Assembly (NCBI GenBank): GCA_947165615.1
Contig: CAMVBD010000138.1
Span: forward strand, 1-5,132
Source: an uncultured Clostridia bacterium
GTDB lineage: Bacteria; Bacillota; Clostridia; Oscillospirales; Acutalibacteraceae
Length of the DNA: 5,132 bases
Direction of reading: 5' to 3'
Made by a program: the position numbers and the translations under genes. Within the stretch, counting starts at the first letter, position 1, and each line of letters begins with the position of its first letter. Positions 4,962 to 5,132 of the stretch are shown in pieces. The notes under the pieces are model-generated. The model searched no databases. It had not been told where the DNA came from and saw only the letters and a list, made by a program, of their open reading frames with translations.

Positions 4962-4990
4962 ATTTTACCGCGAAAATGTAAACAATTCAA
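4962..4990 (-). promoter_or_regulatory. Sigma-A promoter of the HEAT-like gene
   Basis: On the minus strand, TTGAAT (4990-4985), 17 bases, then TAAAAT (4967-4962). The leader is about 58 nt. The block AAACTTGAATTGTT (4994-4981) and the CGCGGTA preceding and entering the -10 box are shared with the promoter of the 380-residue gene at 2246-2274. Confidence 0.75.
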
Positions 4991-5013
4991 GTTTTCGGGC
5001 TTTCATCAGTCCA

Positions 5014-5026
5014 AATCAGGTAGAAA
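5014..5026. repeat. 13-mer AATCAGGTAGAAA, copy 2
   Basis: Identical to 2990-3002. Here it lies 24 bp upstream of the -35 box of the HEAT-like gene and about 50 bp before the second hairpin array, in the same relative order (promoter, 13-mer, array) as copy 1. Confidence 0.5.
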
Positions 5027-5075
5027 CCCCCGAAACCCAATTTCGTATCTATTTAATGTAACCTCTAGTTTTTTA

Positions 5076-5132
5076 ATGAAATCGCGGCAGAGCCGCGATG
5101 AAATCCGGGCAAGCCCGGATGAAATGGTTCGC
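5076..5132. repeat. Second hairpin array with constant ATGAAAT linkers, cut by window edge
   Basis: The linker ATGAAAT (5076, 5098, 5119) alternates with perfect hairpins of different sequence, ATCGCGGC/GCCGCGAT (5081-5099) and ATCCGGGC/GCCCGGAT (5103-5120). The last bases (5126-5132) look like the first arm of a third hairpin. The period is 21-22 bp. The design, variable palindromes with a constant ATGAA-containing linker, matches the array at 3028-3205, but the linker flanks and period differ. The array continues beyond the window. Confidence 0.75.

Overview
All recognisable genes lie on the minus strand, so transcription runs from right to left. Several features suggest a low-to-mid GC Firmicute of the Clostridia, probably a gut lineage: AGGAGG-type ribosome binding sites, sigma-A promoters with TTGA(C/A)T and TATAAT-like boxes at 17-nt spacing, a GH28 pectinase, an acetogen-type methyl-H4folate methyltransferase remnant, and HEAT-type hypothetical proteins of a kind I associate with clostridia. 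That placement is inference. The left part (1-1050) is visibly GC-rich. The part from about 2400 to 5080 is more AT-rich and looks like accessory DNA.

Layout, left to right. (1) 1-479: the N-terminal 159 codons of a GH28 polygalacturonase-like gene, running off the window, with a clear promoter at 558-586. (2) 561-1049: a remnant of a methyltetrahydrofolate:corrinoid methyltransferase whose first 12 residues are joined in frame to the C-terminal part of the family. Its open frame runs through a terminator and into the GH28 promoter. (3) 1068-2210: a 380-residue, mostly helical protein of unknown function, 18 bp upstream of the remnant in the same transcript, with its own promoter. (4) 2211-2476: an intergenic stretch with heptamer repeats, a terminator and a 17-bp direct repeat. 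(5) 2477-2923: a 148-residue protein resembling the WapI-type immunity family, with its own promoter. (6) 2942-3511: a 570-bp gene-free interval holding a palindromic superarray of small hairpins, then a highly structured GC-rich block between two terminator-like hairpins. (7) 3512-4897: a 461-residue HEAT-like protein with its own promoter. (8) 4998-5132: the upstream side of that gene, ending in a second hairpin array cut by the window edge.

The most unusual content is non-coding. Two arrays (3028-3205 and 5076-5132) are built from short hairpins with different stems separated by nearly constant linkers containing ATGAA, at a regular 21-25 nt period. The first array has two halves pointing in opposite directions. 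Both arrays lie upstream of a promoter of an accessory gene, and in both cases the same 13-mer (AATCAGGTAGAAA) sits at the promoter-proximal side. In addition, the promoters of the two helical-protein genes share 25 of 32 bases, including a 13-base identical block covering the -35 region, which suggests a common regulator or origin. The two helical proteins and the immunity-like protein could form an orphan-immunity or defence-type accessory cluster, but no toxin or effector gene is visible and this remains a hypothesis.
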